Below are positions 26,091 to 35,653 of a DNA stretch of 64,000 nt, in pieces (the stretch's first letter is position 1; the number at the start of each line of letters is the position of its first letter). The position numbers and the translations under genes are program-made. Source of the DNA: Vibrio sagamiensis NBRC 104589 (GTDB lineage Bacteria; Pseudomonadota; Gammaproteobacteria; Enterobacterales; Vibrionaceae); the NCBI RefSeq assembly GCF_007990935.1, contig NZ_BJXJ01000008.1:1-64000 (forward strand), given 5' to 3'. The notes under the pieces are model-generated. The model saw only the letters and a list, made by a program, of their open reading frames with translations. It did not search any database and was not told the DNA's origin.

Positions 26091-26717
26091 TTACTTTAGC
26101 GGGGGGCTAAGTATACGGGAGTCTTTTTTCCATCTATCGAGTGCTTCTGGAGTATCAATATCATACTCCGCGTGTGGCAGCCTGACCTCAAGAAGCGGAT
26201 ATTGCTCCTCACGTAATAAACTTCGGGCTCCATGTTCACCACTTAACTGTGCCAATTGTGAAAAGTAGCAAGCTGGGAACAGTGCGGGAACACCTCGTTT
26301 GCCGCTATAGTTTGAGCAAACAATGTGTTCGCTATCTACGTAATCAGCAAACACTTGATAGTCAGTATCGGCTAGGGCGATTTGATCGGCTAGAGTGATC
26401 AAAATGGCATCGTATTTTAAAGCGAGTATTTTGGTTCCATAGGCAATTGAACTTCCTAAACCGTTTGACCAATTTGGGTAATACAGAAGTGTAGTGGCTC
26501 CCAGTATACCATGCTGCTGAGCTTGCTCTATTTCATTATGCCACCGACCAGTAATAATAAATACTGGGCCTATTTGGGCACTTAACGCCTGCTCGGCTGC
26601 ATGAGAAAGTAAAGTATGTTCTTTATTGATAGAGGTTAACTGCTTACAGCTACCGAATCGCTTGCTTTCTCCAGCAGCCATTATCATTAATGCAATTTTT
26701 TTTTCGCTATTTACCAC
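26091..26717 (-). CDS. mocA: MocA-like molybdopterin nucleotidyltransferase
   Basis: 208 residues of the MobA/MocA nucleotidyltransferase fold: LMIMAAGESKRFGSCKQL for nucleotide binding, LLITLADQIALAD-type metal site, and the YSGKRGVPALFP motif. MocA adds CMP to molybdopterin for xanthine-dehydrogenase-family enzymes. The GTG start overlaps the XdhC stop (TAGTG). It is the last gene of the Mo-hydroxylase cluster, matching its job of supplying the cofactor. Confidence 0.85.
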   Translation of the reverse strand: MVNSEKKIALMIMAAGESKRFGSCKQLTSINKEHTLLSHAAEQALSAQIGPVFIITGRWHNEIEQAQQHGILGATTLLYYPNWSNGLGSSIAYGTKILALKYDAILITLADQIALADTDYQVFADYVDSEHIVCSNYSGKRGVPALFPACYFSQLAQLSGEHGARSLLREEQYPLLEVRLPHAEYDIDTPEALDRWKKDSRILSPPLK

Positions 26718-27718
26718 TAGTATTGCCTTTTATTGCTTGGTTTTAGGGCGCCACTTAGCGAATGAGCTGGCGTATTGGTGATAGCTGCCTGACACTCTGC
26801 TAGGATAGCTAATGCGATGGTTTCTGGTAGATCTGCACCAATATCTAACCCTGCCGGACCGGATAACGGTACAGAAAGTTGATTGAGTTCTATACTCGAC
26901 TGAGCAATTACTTGCTCACGACGATTCACCGGCCCAAGAAGAGCTATATATTTGAGCGGTAGCCCTGCCATCTGAGAAAGTACTTGCGCATCTAAATTGA
27001 CATTATGACTCATTAATACTGCTGCCTGTACACAATTATTTTGGCAATATGTCCTTAGCTCGTATGCTTTACCACTTAGGCGTCGAATGAGATTAGGGAA
27101 ATATTCCATTCTACCGTTGGCGGGCCGTGGATCCCATAAACTTACTTGCCATCCAAGATGATGTGCAATTTGAGCAACAGGTCTAGCATCAATACCACCA
27201 CCTGCAATCAACAAATGTAAAGGTGCTTTAATGCGAGTGCATAGTGTTAAGTCATCTTGTTGTTCAGGGGGGATCTGATCAAAAATAAAGCGAGCAGAAA
27301 TTTCTTTATTGGAGATTTTTTGGTAAAAGTAACCCGTTTGATGTTGCTCTAATGCTTGTAAAACTTGATTAAGCTCTAAATAGTCATTCTCAATGGTGAG
27401 TGGCTGTAGAAGGATATAGACCGTGCCTCCACACCCAATCCCTAACTGAAATGTTATATCATCTTCATCACTGCCATCATAAGTGAGCATTATAGGCTTC
27501 TGGCTGGCTATGGCTTTGCGCGCATGTAAATGGATATCGGACTCAAGGCAACCACCACTGAGCATGCCAAGTTGGTGCCCAGCATCACTAAACAACATCA
27601 TCGCGCTTTTTTTTCGATATGCAGGTCCTTCAGTTTTATAAACAGTACCTAAAACCCAGTTGGCCTCGTCTTTGAGTTCTTGCCATTGACTAAGTAGGGA
27701 CAATAAATTATTCGACAT
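26717..27718 (-). CDS. xdhC: XdhC/CoxI-family Mo-cofactor insertion factor
   Basis: About 333 residues. The N-terminal XdhC/CoxI domain (GTVYKTEGPAYRKKSAMM, MLSGGCLESDIH) is followed by a C-terminal Rossmann-like domain (LLIAGGGIDARPVAQIAHHL) and a late GPAGLDIGADLPETIALAI. It binds sulfurated Mo cofactor and hands it to the hydroxylase apoenzyme. ATG 27718 has GGA about 8 bases upstream; a TTG at 27730 is the alternative. It lies 163 bases after the cytochrome gene. Confidence 0.88.
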   Translation of the reverse strand: MSNNLLSLLSQWQELKDEANWVLGTVYKTEGPAYRKKSAMMLFSDAGHQLGMLSGGCLESDIHLHARKAIASQKPIMLTYDGSDEDDITFQLGIGCGGTVYILLQPLTIENDYLELNQVLQALEQHQTGYFYQKISNKEISARFIFDQIPPEQQDDLTLCTRIKAPLHLLIAGGGIDARPVAQIAHHLGWQVSLWDPRPANGRMEYFPNLIRRLSGKAYELRTYCQNNCVQAAVLMSHNVNLDAQVLSQMAGLPLKYIALLGPVNRREQVIAQSSIELNQLSVPLSGPAGLDIGADLPETIALAILAECQAAITNTPAHSLSGALKPSNKRQY

Positions 27719-27880
27719 CTTCGTATCCAAAAGTCACTAAATTTACAAATAAATAATGATGTTATAAATTTTATTGATAAATATCGCTTTCTATTTATAG
27801 CCATTTTCCTTCGCTGTTCTGTCTTGTACCATAGCTTAGCCGTCTAATCTCTAGCTCTGTCGAAACCATGCTTAATCTAG

Positions 27881-29104
27881 CTAGTGTGATGCACTTTTTT
27901 GGTTTTCTTCAACTTCTTTACGTAGTGCGCTTATCTCGGATTTTGTATAGCGAATTGGCGAGTCAGTAAAACTTGCTTTAAGATAGTTAACCAATTCTGT
28001 TAAATCGGCATCATTGAACTTATTACTATAAGCAGGCATATCGTCAAACGACACTAAAGTAGAATAGTATTGCGGTTTGATACCAAATAAGATTGCAACC
28101 AGCAAGTTAATACTGTTGTTCTGTGCAAGGGTAGCATTACCCGCTAAACCCGGAGCAAAGTTTGGTTTTCCTTCCCCTTTGACACCATGGCAACTTGCAC
28201 AATAACCGATATAAAGCTGGTGGCCTTTGTCTTGTTTTGTATTCATATTGAATGTTAGTGGTTTTCCTGCCAGTGTTTTATCACTATCAAGTAGGTAAGT
28301 TGTAGCAGCATGTAAATCTGACTTATCAAACTTACTCAAACTGTGGTAAATGGCAGTGTACATCTCACCAACAACTGTTCCTTTGCGAGAGTATCCGGTG
28401 CTCAGCAAATCTTCGATGTCTTTCGTACTCCAACCTTGTTCGATCAGTGTTTTTGGAGTAATGTCTGGTGCCCAGACATTACCAATCATTGCACCCTGAT
28501 AATGCTGTTCCGGATCCATTGCCATAGTCATACCACGAGGAGTGTGACATTCGCCACAGTGACCAAGGCTGTTTAGGATGTAGTTACCACGGTTCCAGTC
28601 ATCGCTTTTGCTGCGATTGGCAACAAATTCTTTTGGACTATGGTTAATTAGATTCCAAGCCTTTAGGCCAATACGTATATTGGCTGGAAATGTAACATCA
28701 TTGGTAAGATTTGGCTGAGAAGAGGGTTTACTAGCCATGAAATAGGCATAGAGCGCACGCATATCTTCCTCGGTAATTTTATCAAACGAAGTATACGGCA
28801 TGGCAGGGTAAAGGTTACCTTTTGGTGCAATACCTTGTCGCATAGCCTCATCAAATTGTTTCAAGCTATAGCTACCAATACCATGTTCTTTATCAGAAGT
28901 AATGTTGGTTGAATAAATGGTGCCGAAAGGGGTATTAAAGGGCAATCCACCTGCGTACGGCTCACCACCATCTTTAGTATGACAGGCATAGCAGTCTGCA
29001 AGCTTTGATAGATATTTGCCTTTTTCCTGCAATTCGTTATTAGATTCAGCCATCGTGATTGGACTGGTGGCCATAAGTACGATTAAAGGAGCTAGTTTAA
29101 GCAT
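27881..29104 (-). CDS. Tri-heme periplasmic cytochrome c
   Basis: About 407 residues with a Sec signal peptide (LKLAPLIVLMATSPITMA) and three CxxCH heme sites (CYACH, CGECH, CASCH). The layout is that of membrane-dehydrogenase cytochrome c subunits. It would take electrons from the molybdenum hydroxylase to the respiratory chain. The ATG at 29104 overlaps the 2Fe-2S gene stop as TAATG. A longer frame to 29182 would lie inside that gene and disrupt the signal peptide. Confidence 0.88.
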   Translation of the reverse strand: MLKLAPLIVLMATSPITMAESNNELQEKGKYLSKLADCYACHTKDGGEPYAGGLPFNTPFGTIYSTNITSDKEHGIGSYSLKQFDEAMRQGIAPKGNLYPAMPYTSFDKITEEDMRALYAYFMASKPSSQPNLTNDVTFPANIRIGLKAWNLINHSPKEFVANRSKSDDWNRGNYILNSLGHCGECHTPRGMTMAMDPEQHYQGAMIGNVWAPDITPKTLIEQGWSTKDIEDLLSTGYSRKGTVVGEMYTAIYHSLSKFDKSDLHAATTYLLDSDKTLAGKPLTFNMNTKQDKGHQLYIGYCASCHGVKGEGKPNFAPGLAGNATLAQNNSINLLVAILFGIKPQYYSTLVSFDDMPAYSNKFNDADLTELVNYLKASFTDSPIRYTKSEISALRKEVEENQKSASH

Positions 29105-29634
29105 TATAGGGTTGCTCCCTCTGTTGATAGAATCAATTTTTTGACCGCTTTGTAGTACTTTACATAACCAGTACAACGGCAAATATGTTCTTTTAACTCG
29201 GATTCGATAACTTTTTGAACCTGATCTTTTGCAATTGGATTACGCTTAAGCTTTTCAATCAAAGCGACGGTTTTGTTGGTAAAACCGGAAGTACACCAAC
29301 CACATTGGAAAGAAAAATTTTCAACAAATGCCTCTTGGACAGGATGCAGAGCAATGATCTCACCATGTCTGTTGGTTTCAGCATGCCCTTCAATAGTTCT
29401 AAGCCGTTTACCGTTAAACATGACAGCGTTAGTGATGCAAGTTCGTACCGTCTCGCTGGTATTATCATCGTTATCGACAATAATGGTGCATGCTTGGCAT
29501 ACTCCTTTACCACAGCCAAATTTGGTGCCAGTTAAGTTTAAATACTCATGGAGAAAGTCGGTCATTTTCACTTCAGGATCAACTTCTAATGGTCCGTATA
29601 ACTTGTTGTTGATGGTTAAACTGATCATGCTCAT
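29104..29634 (-). CDS. 2Fe-2S subunit of a periplasmic Mo hydroxylase, IorA-like
   Basis: 176 residues with two [2Fe-2S] domains: plant-ferredoxin type CGKGVCQACTIIV near residue 41, and the helical domain CGWCTSGF with CRCTGY. This is the IorA/small-subunit type of the xanthine dehydrogenase family. It has no signal peptide of its own, so it is expected to travel with the Tat-bearing Mo subunit. It overlaps the Mo-subunit stop as ATGA, and the cytochrome gene follows it. Confidence 0.9.
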   Translation of the reverse strand: MSMISLTINNKLYGPLEVDPEVKMTDFLHEYLNLTGTKFGCGKGVCQACTIIVDNDDNTSETVRTCITNAVMFNGKRLRTIEGHAETNRHGEIIALHPVQEAFVENFSFQCGWCTSGFTNKTVALIEKLKRNPIAKDQVQKVIESELKEHICRCTGYVKYYKAVKKLILSTEGATL

Positions 29635-32465
29635 GATAAAATTACCTCTACAATATCTTCAGCTCGGACTGGCGTGTGATAAAAACGAGTGTTGGTTGCT
29701 TGATAGATTGCTTCAATCAATGCCGGTACAATGGGGATCATCACCACTTCTGCAATGCCTTTGGCAGGATCTGACTCAGATAAAGGTGGTAGTAAGGTGT
29801 AGTTCATATTCCATACACCATTATGCTCAGCAAGTGGTACCTGATAACGGTTAAGATTCCAAGTACCATTGCCAGCACCATTTTCATCTCTTGGTAAATA
29901 CTCGTAAAGTGCGTGACCAATGCCCATAGTAAGGCCGCCCTCTATTTGGCCTTCCACTAATTTTTGTACGAGAACCTTACCAGGCTCTAACCAAGTATGA
30001 GTTGATAGGATTTCAACCTTGCCTGAAGCTTTTTCTATTGCGATCTCAGCTAGTGTTGCACATGGTGCATAGTAAGTTACCATCGCATTGTTTAATTGAG
30101 TTTTTGGATAATCGATATTATTACGTTCAATGACTTGATAACCAAAGCGATTTGTTTGCACGTCACGAGCACCAATACCACGCTTAACTGCGACTGCATC
30201 CAATGGGTAGCGCTTGGAGTTGCCATTAATTTCAAATTCAGCGGAAGCCCAAGCCCAACGGTTGAATGCATGTGTCATCACACTTGTGATCATGCCGTCA
30301 AGATGTGCTTTACTTGCGAGAGTGGCTAAATCAATAGGAGGATAACCTTTAATCGTTAGGCCTTTATCGCTCCAACGTGCTTCTGAAATGTCTAAGAAAT
30401 CTGGAGTTGCAAACTCACTGTTAAAATATTTCTTTTTCCAGATTTCAACGGCTACTGGGAACAGGGTTTGTTCAAATAAAATCCGAGCAGCATGTTCAGT
30501 TGTATGAGATTGGTAAAAACTCGACATGCTCGCTGCTGAGGACATGGAAACAACAGGAGTCCAGCGAGGGTTTTGTGACATCTCATCCTGACGCTCTTGA
30601 GAAGTGATGTATGGGTTGTCGGTTTCAAAGAGTTCCATAGCATCAAACTCTTCAGTGACTGCCATTTTTACAACATCGGCAGCAGAACCAAGGTATTGGG
30701 CAACGAGGTTACCTTGTGAAGTGTCAATACCAGTGCCCATCTCTACACTACAGGTTTGAACAATAATCTTACCTTCAGGAGTAAGTTCAACACTTGAAGA
30801 CGGAGAAGCAGCTCCTGTACCATAGTCTTTAGATACAATTCCAAATCCAACGCCATAGAGTTTTTCAGGGTTTTCCGCTTCGAAGGTTTTTTTAGCTGAA
30901 TCCCGATTAATCCAAGTTGGATGTTTTTCGGCCATTTCGAGCATTTCTGTATAACGCATATCGCCATTTGGACGGGCACCCTGTGTATTACGCTCACCTG
31001 GTTTTAGCGCATTTATTTTGCGTAATTCGATAGGATCAATATTCAGTTCAGCAGCAGCCTCATTAAACATCATTTCCATTGCAGACATAGATTGCAATGT
31101 TCCGAATCCACGCATTGAACCGGCATGCGGAGTTTGCGATGGGTAACAGACAGCAGTGATGTCATTTCTAGGTATGTAATAAATTCCTTGAATTGCACTT
31201 GCTCCAACCATGGTGACCGGACCAGAGAAATTAACACGTCCCCCACCATCTACTTCCATATCAGAAATAAGAGCAGTAAGTTTTTTGGTCTTTTTTTCGA
31301 AGGCCAACTTGTTGACCATTTTGAATGGATGGCGCTTGATGCCATATTGAAATTGCTCGAAACGGTCATTTGCAAGACGTACTGGAGCTTTGGCAAACAT
31401 AGATGCCAAAATACCATAATAGGGGAATTGAGTGTGGTCTTTGGCACCAAAGCCACCACCGATATAAGGTGTATGAACAACCACATTTTTGATTTCGCTT
31501 GCAAGCGAGCTCTTTGAAATAGCATGCCCAGCATGATAATAAAAGTGCTGTGGTGCTTGACTTGAAATAACAATGTGCATAGTTTGAGACGATCTGTCAT
31601 ACCAACCATTGTAAGATTCCGGTTCAAATGCCATTGGTTCAATAGATTGAGTCTGATAGGTTCTATTTAACACATACCAATCATTATTATTTGCAACATC
31701 TTGTTGTAACTTCTTAGCGTGGAACATAGCGCGCTTACCATTATCAACGGGGCTATTTTCAGCTTGAGGCCATACAGGTCGATGTTCTACATAGTTAGGG
31801 AAGAATACACCATCTTGTAAGGAGCTATATATATCGTTTGAACCTAGTGGCCCTTCTTCACGAATGATACGCCAAGCTGCATATGGATCTTTTGATTCAG
31901 CAATCAGAGGTGTATCTAATCCATATAGAACAACATTCTTATTAAACTGTATGCGATCTTTTGCTTTGTTAAACGCAACAAAAGAATCAAAAAGTAATAT
32001 GGCAATTTCCTGGCCAAGATAATCTGGAGTATTGCCTTTCTCAAGCAGCATATTGCCGCCAAATTCTTCGATCAAATCGATGTTATTAATTTTTAAATCA
32101 TCGGCAGTGATCACTTTATATGGTTTAATGTCTTCAGGTAAGAATGAAATGTCAAAACCTAAATAAGTGCGATTTGCAATGGAGGCACGAATAATCAAAG
32201 CATGATGTTGTTCATTTGGCCAATTTGGCATGTCGATAGCACGATAATCGCGGCCGTATATCTTTTGTCCGGTTACTTTTTCAATTGCATCAAAGCGAAA
32301 TAGTGGTTTGTTGTCATTACTCCACTTTGCTCGGAAATTTTCGGTAGGGTGACTTTTAGCGGCATTAGCACTACTAATAAGCATTGGAGCACTATAAATA
32401 GTAACACCACCAATAACGCATTGTTTAATAAAATTACGTCTTGAAATATCGTATGGTAAAAGCAT
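29631..32465 (-). CDS. Tat-exported molybdopterin subunit, IorB/aldehyde-oxidoreductase-like
   Basis: 944 residues. A Tat signal (SRRNFIKQCVIGG, cleavage near SANA) precedes xanthine-dehydrogenase-type Mo-binding domains: GGGFGAKDHTQFP, AGSMRGFGTLQSM and a late KGIAEVVMIP whose Glu is the likely catalytic base. Size and order resemble isoquinoline 1-oxidoreductase beta. The enzyme hydroxylates an aldehyde or N-heterocycle using water, passing electrons via 2Fe-2S to cytochrome c. No FAD subunit is encoded, as in IorAB systems. The substrate is unknown. First gene of the operon. Confidence 0.9.
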   Translation of the reverse strand: MLLPYDISRRNFIKQCVIGGVTIYSAPMLISSANAAKSHPTENFRAKWSNDNKPLFRFDAIEKVTGQKIYGRDYRAIDMPNWPNEQHHALIIRASIANRTYLGFDISFLPEDIKPYKVITADDLKINNIDLIEEFGGNMLLEKGNTPDYLGQEIAILLFDSFVAFNKAKDRIQFNKNVVLYGLDTPLIAESKDPYAAWRIIREEGPLGSNDIYSSLQDGVFFPNYVEHRPVWPQAENSPVDNGKRAMFHAKKLQQDVANNNDWYVLNRTYQTQSIEPMAFEPESYNGWYDRSSQTMHIVISSQAPQHFYYHAGHAISKSSLASEIKNVVVHTPYIGGGFGAKDHTQFPYYGILASMFAKAPVRLANDRFEQFQYGIKRHPFKMVNKLAFEKKTKKLTALISDMEVDGGGRVNFSGPVTMVGASAIQGIYYIPRNDITAVCYPSQTPHAGSMRGFGTLQSMSAMEMMFNEAAAELNIDPIELRKINALKPGERNTQGARPNGDMRYTEMLEMAEKHPTWINRDSAKKTFEAENPEKLYGVGFGIVSKDYGTGAASPSSSVELTPEGKIIVQTCSVEMGTGIDTSQGNLVAQYLGSAADVVKMAVTEEFDAMELFETDNPYITSQERQDEMSQNPRWTPVVSMSSAASMSSFYQSHTTEHAARILFEQTLFPVAVEIWKKKYFNSEFATPDFLDISEARWSDKGLTIKGYPPIDLATLASKAHLDGMITSVMTHAFNRWAWASAEFEINGNSKRYPLDAVAVKRGIGARDVQTNRFGYQVIERNNIDYPKTQLNNAMVTYYAPCATLAEIAIEKASGKVEILSTHTWLEPGKVLVQKLVEGQIEGGLTMGIGHALYEYLPRDENGAGNGTWNLNRYQVPLAEHNGVWNMNYTLLPPLSESDPAKGIAEVVMIPIVPALIEAIYQATNTRFYHTPVRAEDIVEVILS

Positions 32466-33247
32466 TTTTTCCCCTAAGAGTGCTCAGTTTAAACATATGT
32501 AAATTAGCTAAAGCTTGGGTCTTATATATCAATATATGCTTACTGATGTATATTGTTGTGCTTTAAACTTGGTACACCTCAGTTTATTGTAATCCAAATG
32601 TTGTAATTTGTTTGTGTAAAGTTATAATATTGTGATTTTTTGAAAATCAATATGCACTCATGTTCATTTTGAAAATATAACGCATCGATTACTATAAAGT
32701 GTACTTGCTCGCATTTGTTTGTGTATTCTATATCGGATGTAGAATAGGTAGATATTTTAAATTCAAAAAGGATGTGGTTAAACACTTTACTTATACCCAA
32801 AATAAAATTTGATTTAGTGAGATAATTTCAAAGCTTATTAAAAGTTAATTATATACCCTTTGATATAAATTAGTGTTGAAGATGCCTACAACTAAAAGAT
32901 TTCAGTGTCTTTGAAATTTTTTAGTTAAGTAACGTTACTGGGTTATTCTTTTAGTTGTCTAGAACGTTTAGTTGTCTAGAACGTTGGGATAATTTAAACC
33001 ATAGCCTGACTTTTTAAATTAATTATTTTATAGTAATTAATTTAAAAATAAAGTATTGTCTATATCACATCTGTACACGTTGTACTTTTGTTAAGAGAAT
33101 GATGTTAATGCTTTCAAGTTTTAATTAAATGTTATGATTAAACCTATGTAAAGTACATTCTTAATTAAAATTATATAAAACTTATTATGTTATGGTTATT
33201 TTAAATAAAACCATAACTTTAATATTATAAACCAAAAAGGTAATTAA
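32466..33247. other. Long AT-rich divergent control region
   Basis: I see no gene in 780 bases. It should hold the promoters of the Mo-hydroxylase operon (leftward) and the 33248 gene (rightward). It contains a 17-bp tandem repeat (32950-32983). A 73-codon minus frame at 32579-32800 has no ribosome site. Confidence 0.4.
32950..32983 (+). repeat. Two tandem copies of a 17-bp unit
   Basis: TTTAGTTGTCTAGAACG occurs twice head-to-tail, within the divergent control region. Short tandem units in promoters often bind a regulator; none is assigned. Confidence 0.6.
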
Positions 33248-35179
33248 ATTATCATTAATAAATACATATATGTAGTATTTCTATTTTTTGTTTCTGTTTA
33301 TGTTCAAGCAAATTCTAGTGACATTAACATCAAAGATTATATACAAACTAGCAGCCTTTCATCTTATCATTCTAATTTAACACCTGAAGAGTCTAAGGAT
33401 TTAATGGTTAAGCAGTTACAAGTTGCCAATGAATGTTTGATAAGCGAAGGTAACTGTGAACATGCTTTATACTCACTCCTGATAACGTCAAAAATTAAAG
33501 TTCAGAATGATGACTCTCAGCTTGAACAGCAAAAGTTACTCTTCTTTAAAGATTCATATACAGAATTACAGCAAGGGCTTTATCCCATTCAGGCACAAGT
33601 AACTCTTGCTAACTTTATTGAGTTACGTATCGGTTTAATGCGTCAGCATATGTTGTTAGAAGTATTAAGTCATAATCGATATAATACACCAATAGATTTT
33701 CCGGGTTCATACCAGCTACTAACCCAATCTTTAAGAACTGATAGCCTAAGATCTCAACATCTTCAACTATTTAATGAAACACTTGATCTACGTAGTCCAA
33801 TTACACAGAATTATTTAATTTTATTGAGTTCACTGCTGGATAAGCATTCTGTGAAGAGTACTGTTAGCACAGAAATGGAGAGGTTAATGAGTACTTTTTT
33901 TAAAGAACTCGCTAACAATCAAAATTTGCCACAGCGATGCAATGAGTGTACTACAACCTTTATTGTTGAATACTATAATAACACTGGAGAAGATAAAAGA
34001 TATGAAGAGATAAATGCAATCGATTTTATTGCAAAGCGCATGTCAAAAGTTGTAGGTTTTGAAAATTATAGAATAGCTTTCCCACAATATTATCGTAGGA
34101 ATGTTGTCCCTTTTCTTATAGATTATAAGATATTTATTCATCAAAATGCAGCTCGTTTCATCAATAGTAATGGAGATTTATCATCTTTAAACTACGAAGA
34201 AACATATTTATCCCTGATAAATTTAATAAAAAAAGTGGAAAATGAAGGTATCCAATCAAATGTTACAGATATCGTTAATAAGACGTTTAAATGGCTAACC
34301 GCAACAGGGCAGATCGAATCCATATTATCAGCTGGCGTTGAATTTAATGGTTTGAGAACAAATAAGTCTTATTCAGTAAGCCAAAATAAAATTTTTGGTA
34401 TTAATATTTTTGCTAATGTTGTATTAGCAAAACTTCCAAAAGTTATGGAAGGTGAAGTCTTGAGATATGGCTGTGGTAGAGATGAATGGCGTTTACCAGC
34501 GGTTCTTTATATGTTGCTAGAAGATAAATGTGTATATACACCTTCTTTTGATAGAAATTCATTTTCTATAACAGCCTCAACAACTTTTGGTGAGCAAGAT
34601 AAACACAATTACTTTATTTCTATTTTCCATAAGCCAACCGATACAACCATATTTTTACAGAGTATTTATAAAAAGCAAGAAGTTGTCATCTACCGTTCAT
34701 CTCTAGAAGCATTTAATACAGAAGATTTAACAATGTACATTACAAATACCAATCCAGCTTATACAGAAGATGAAACCCAAATGGCCGTTATTCAGCTGAC
34801 GGATGATATTTTTAGAAGTAATTATGGTGGAGTAATAAAAAATAATAGTTTTTACTTTGTTGAAGAACTGTCACAGCCTGAATTCAATATATTTCGTGCT
34901 GATGATTATGGTTGTACATTCCTTAATAGGAGTAAAGCGCACCAAATTGATTGCCTAGAACGTAAATTACGTAAATTTGATGATCTTCCGAGTTATTTTT
35001 ATAAAAATATGAAATCTTTAGGGTTAGTTATTCCTTACAACCGTTCTACTATAAGAAGTGTTATTGCTCGAGAAGATGCCAAAAAAATAGAATTGGAGAA
35101 AGCAAAAATAGATGCATCGGTAAAAGCTGCTATTCTCGGCAGAGGCTGGGGAGGGGGGATTGGTCCTTATGGTTTGTAA
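33248..35179 (+). CDS. Exported 643-residue protein of unknown function, apparently from an ATT start
   Basis: The frame opens at 33248 after a stop at 33245. The first ATG is only at 33404. The bases before that ATG encode a good signal peptide (NKYIYVVFLFFVSVYVQA-NSS). AAAGG ends 7 bases before ATT 33248, so the real start seems to be ATT (or the next ATC). A CNECTT motif (about 230 residues into the full protein), CGRDEW and a Gly-rich end (GRGWGGGIGPYGL) are visible. No family is recognised. Cys pairs suit a periplasmic or secreted protein. It may have lost its ATG recently and be poorly expressed. Confidence 0.7.
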   Translation: MIINKYIYVVFLFFVSVYVQANSSDINIKDYIQTSSLSSYHSNLTPEESKDLMVKQLQVANECLISEGNCEHALYSLLITSKIKVQNDDSQLEQQKLLFFKDSYTELQQGLYPIQAQVTLANFIELRIGLMRQHMLLEVLSHNRYNTPIDFPGSYQLLTQSLRTDSLRSQHLQLFNETLDLRSPITQNYLILLSSLLDKHSVKSTVSTEMERLMSTFFKELANNQNLPQRCNECTTTFIVEYYNNTGEDKRYEEINAIDFIAKRMSKVVGFENYRIAFPQYYRRNVVPFLIDYKIFIHQNAARFINSNGDLSSLNYEETYLSLINLIKKVENEGIQSNVTDIVNKTFKWLTATGQIESILSAGVEFNGLRTNKSYSVSQNKIFGINIFANVVLAKLPKVMEGEVLRYGCGRDEWRLPAVLYMLLEDKCVYTPSFDRNSFSITASTTFGEQDKHNYFISIFHKPTDTTIFLQSIYKKQEVVIYRSSLEAFNTEDLTMYITNTNPAYTEDETQMAVIQLTDDIFRSNYGGVIKNNSFYFVEELSQPEFNIFRADDYGCTFLNRSKAHQIDCLERKLRKFDDLPSYFYKNMKSLGLVIPYNRSTIRSVIAREDAKKIELEKAKIDASVKAAILGRGWGGGIGPYGL

Positions 35180-35653
35180 ACCTGTGAATTACACAAACTG
35201 ATTATGTTTTGGGGTGGTCAATTGATCGCCTCATCTAAAATGCAATTAATAAACGTATTGAAAAAGCAGTGCCTACTATAGGTTGATTAGGAATGTTGAG
35301 TGCCTGAGCACCTTTGCGTCCCCTGTACGAAAGCAAGTCGTATTGTAGTGTTAAGTCGTTCTTTCTATGAGACTAGATATAACAAAATGATATATACTCG
35401 AAACTACAGATTTTAGATTATAATTTATGTGTAGGGCTAACTAGATCCATATTCACATAAAAGTCTAAATTACTCTCCGTTATCGTAGAGTTAATCCCTG
35501 ATATATTTGCATTACTACTCTTCTTAAGACAAAGTAAATATTAAATTTATCAATTAAATTTAGTGAAGACAGTCTATCTAAGCACATTTTAAATATGGAT
35601 ATTTTATGTGGCGGAAAACCCAAGTTTGTGAACATAACAGAGAGAATTAATAC
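35180..35653. other. Intergenic gap
   Basis: I see no gene. The first 100 bases hold GC-containing sequence without a clear terminator; the rest is AT-rich and should hold the promoter of the next gene. Confidence 0.4.
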
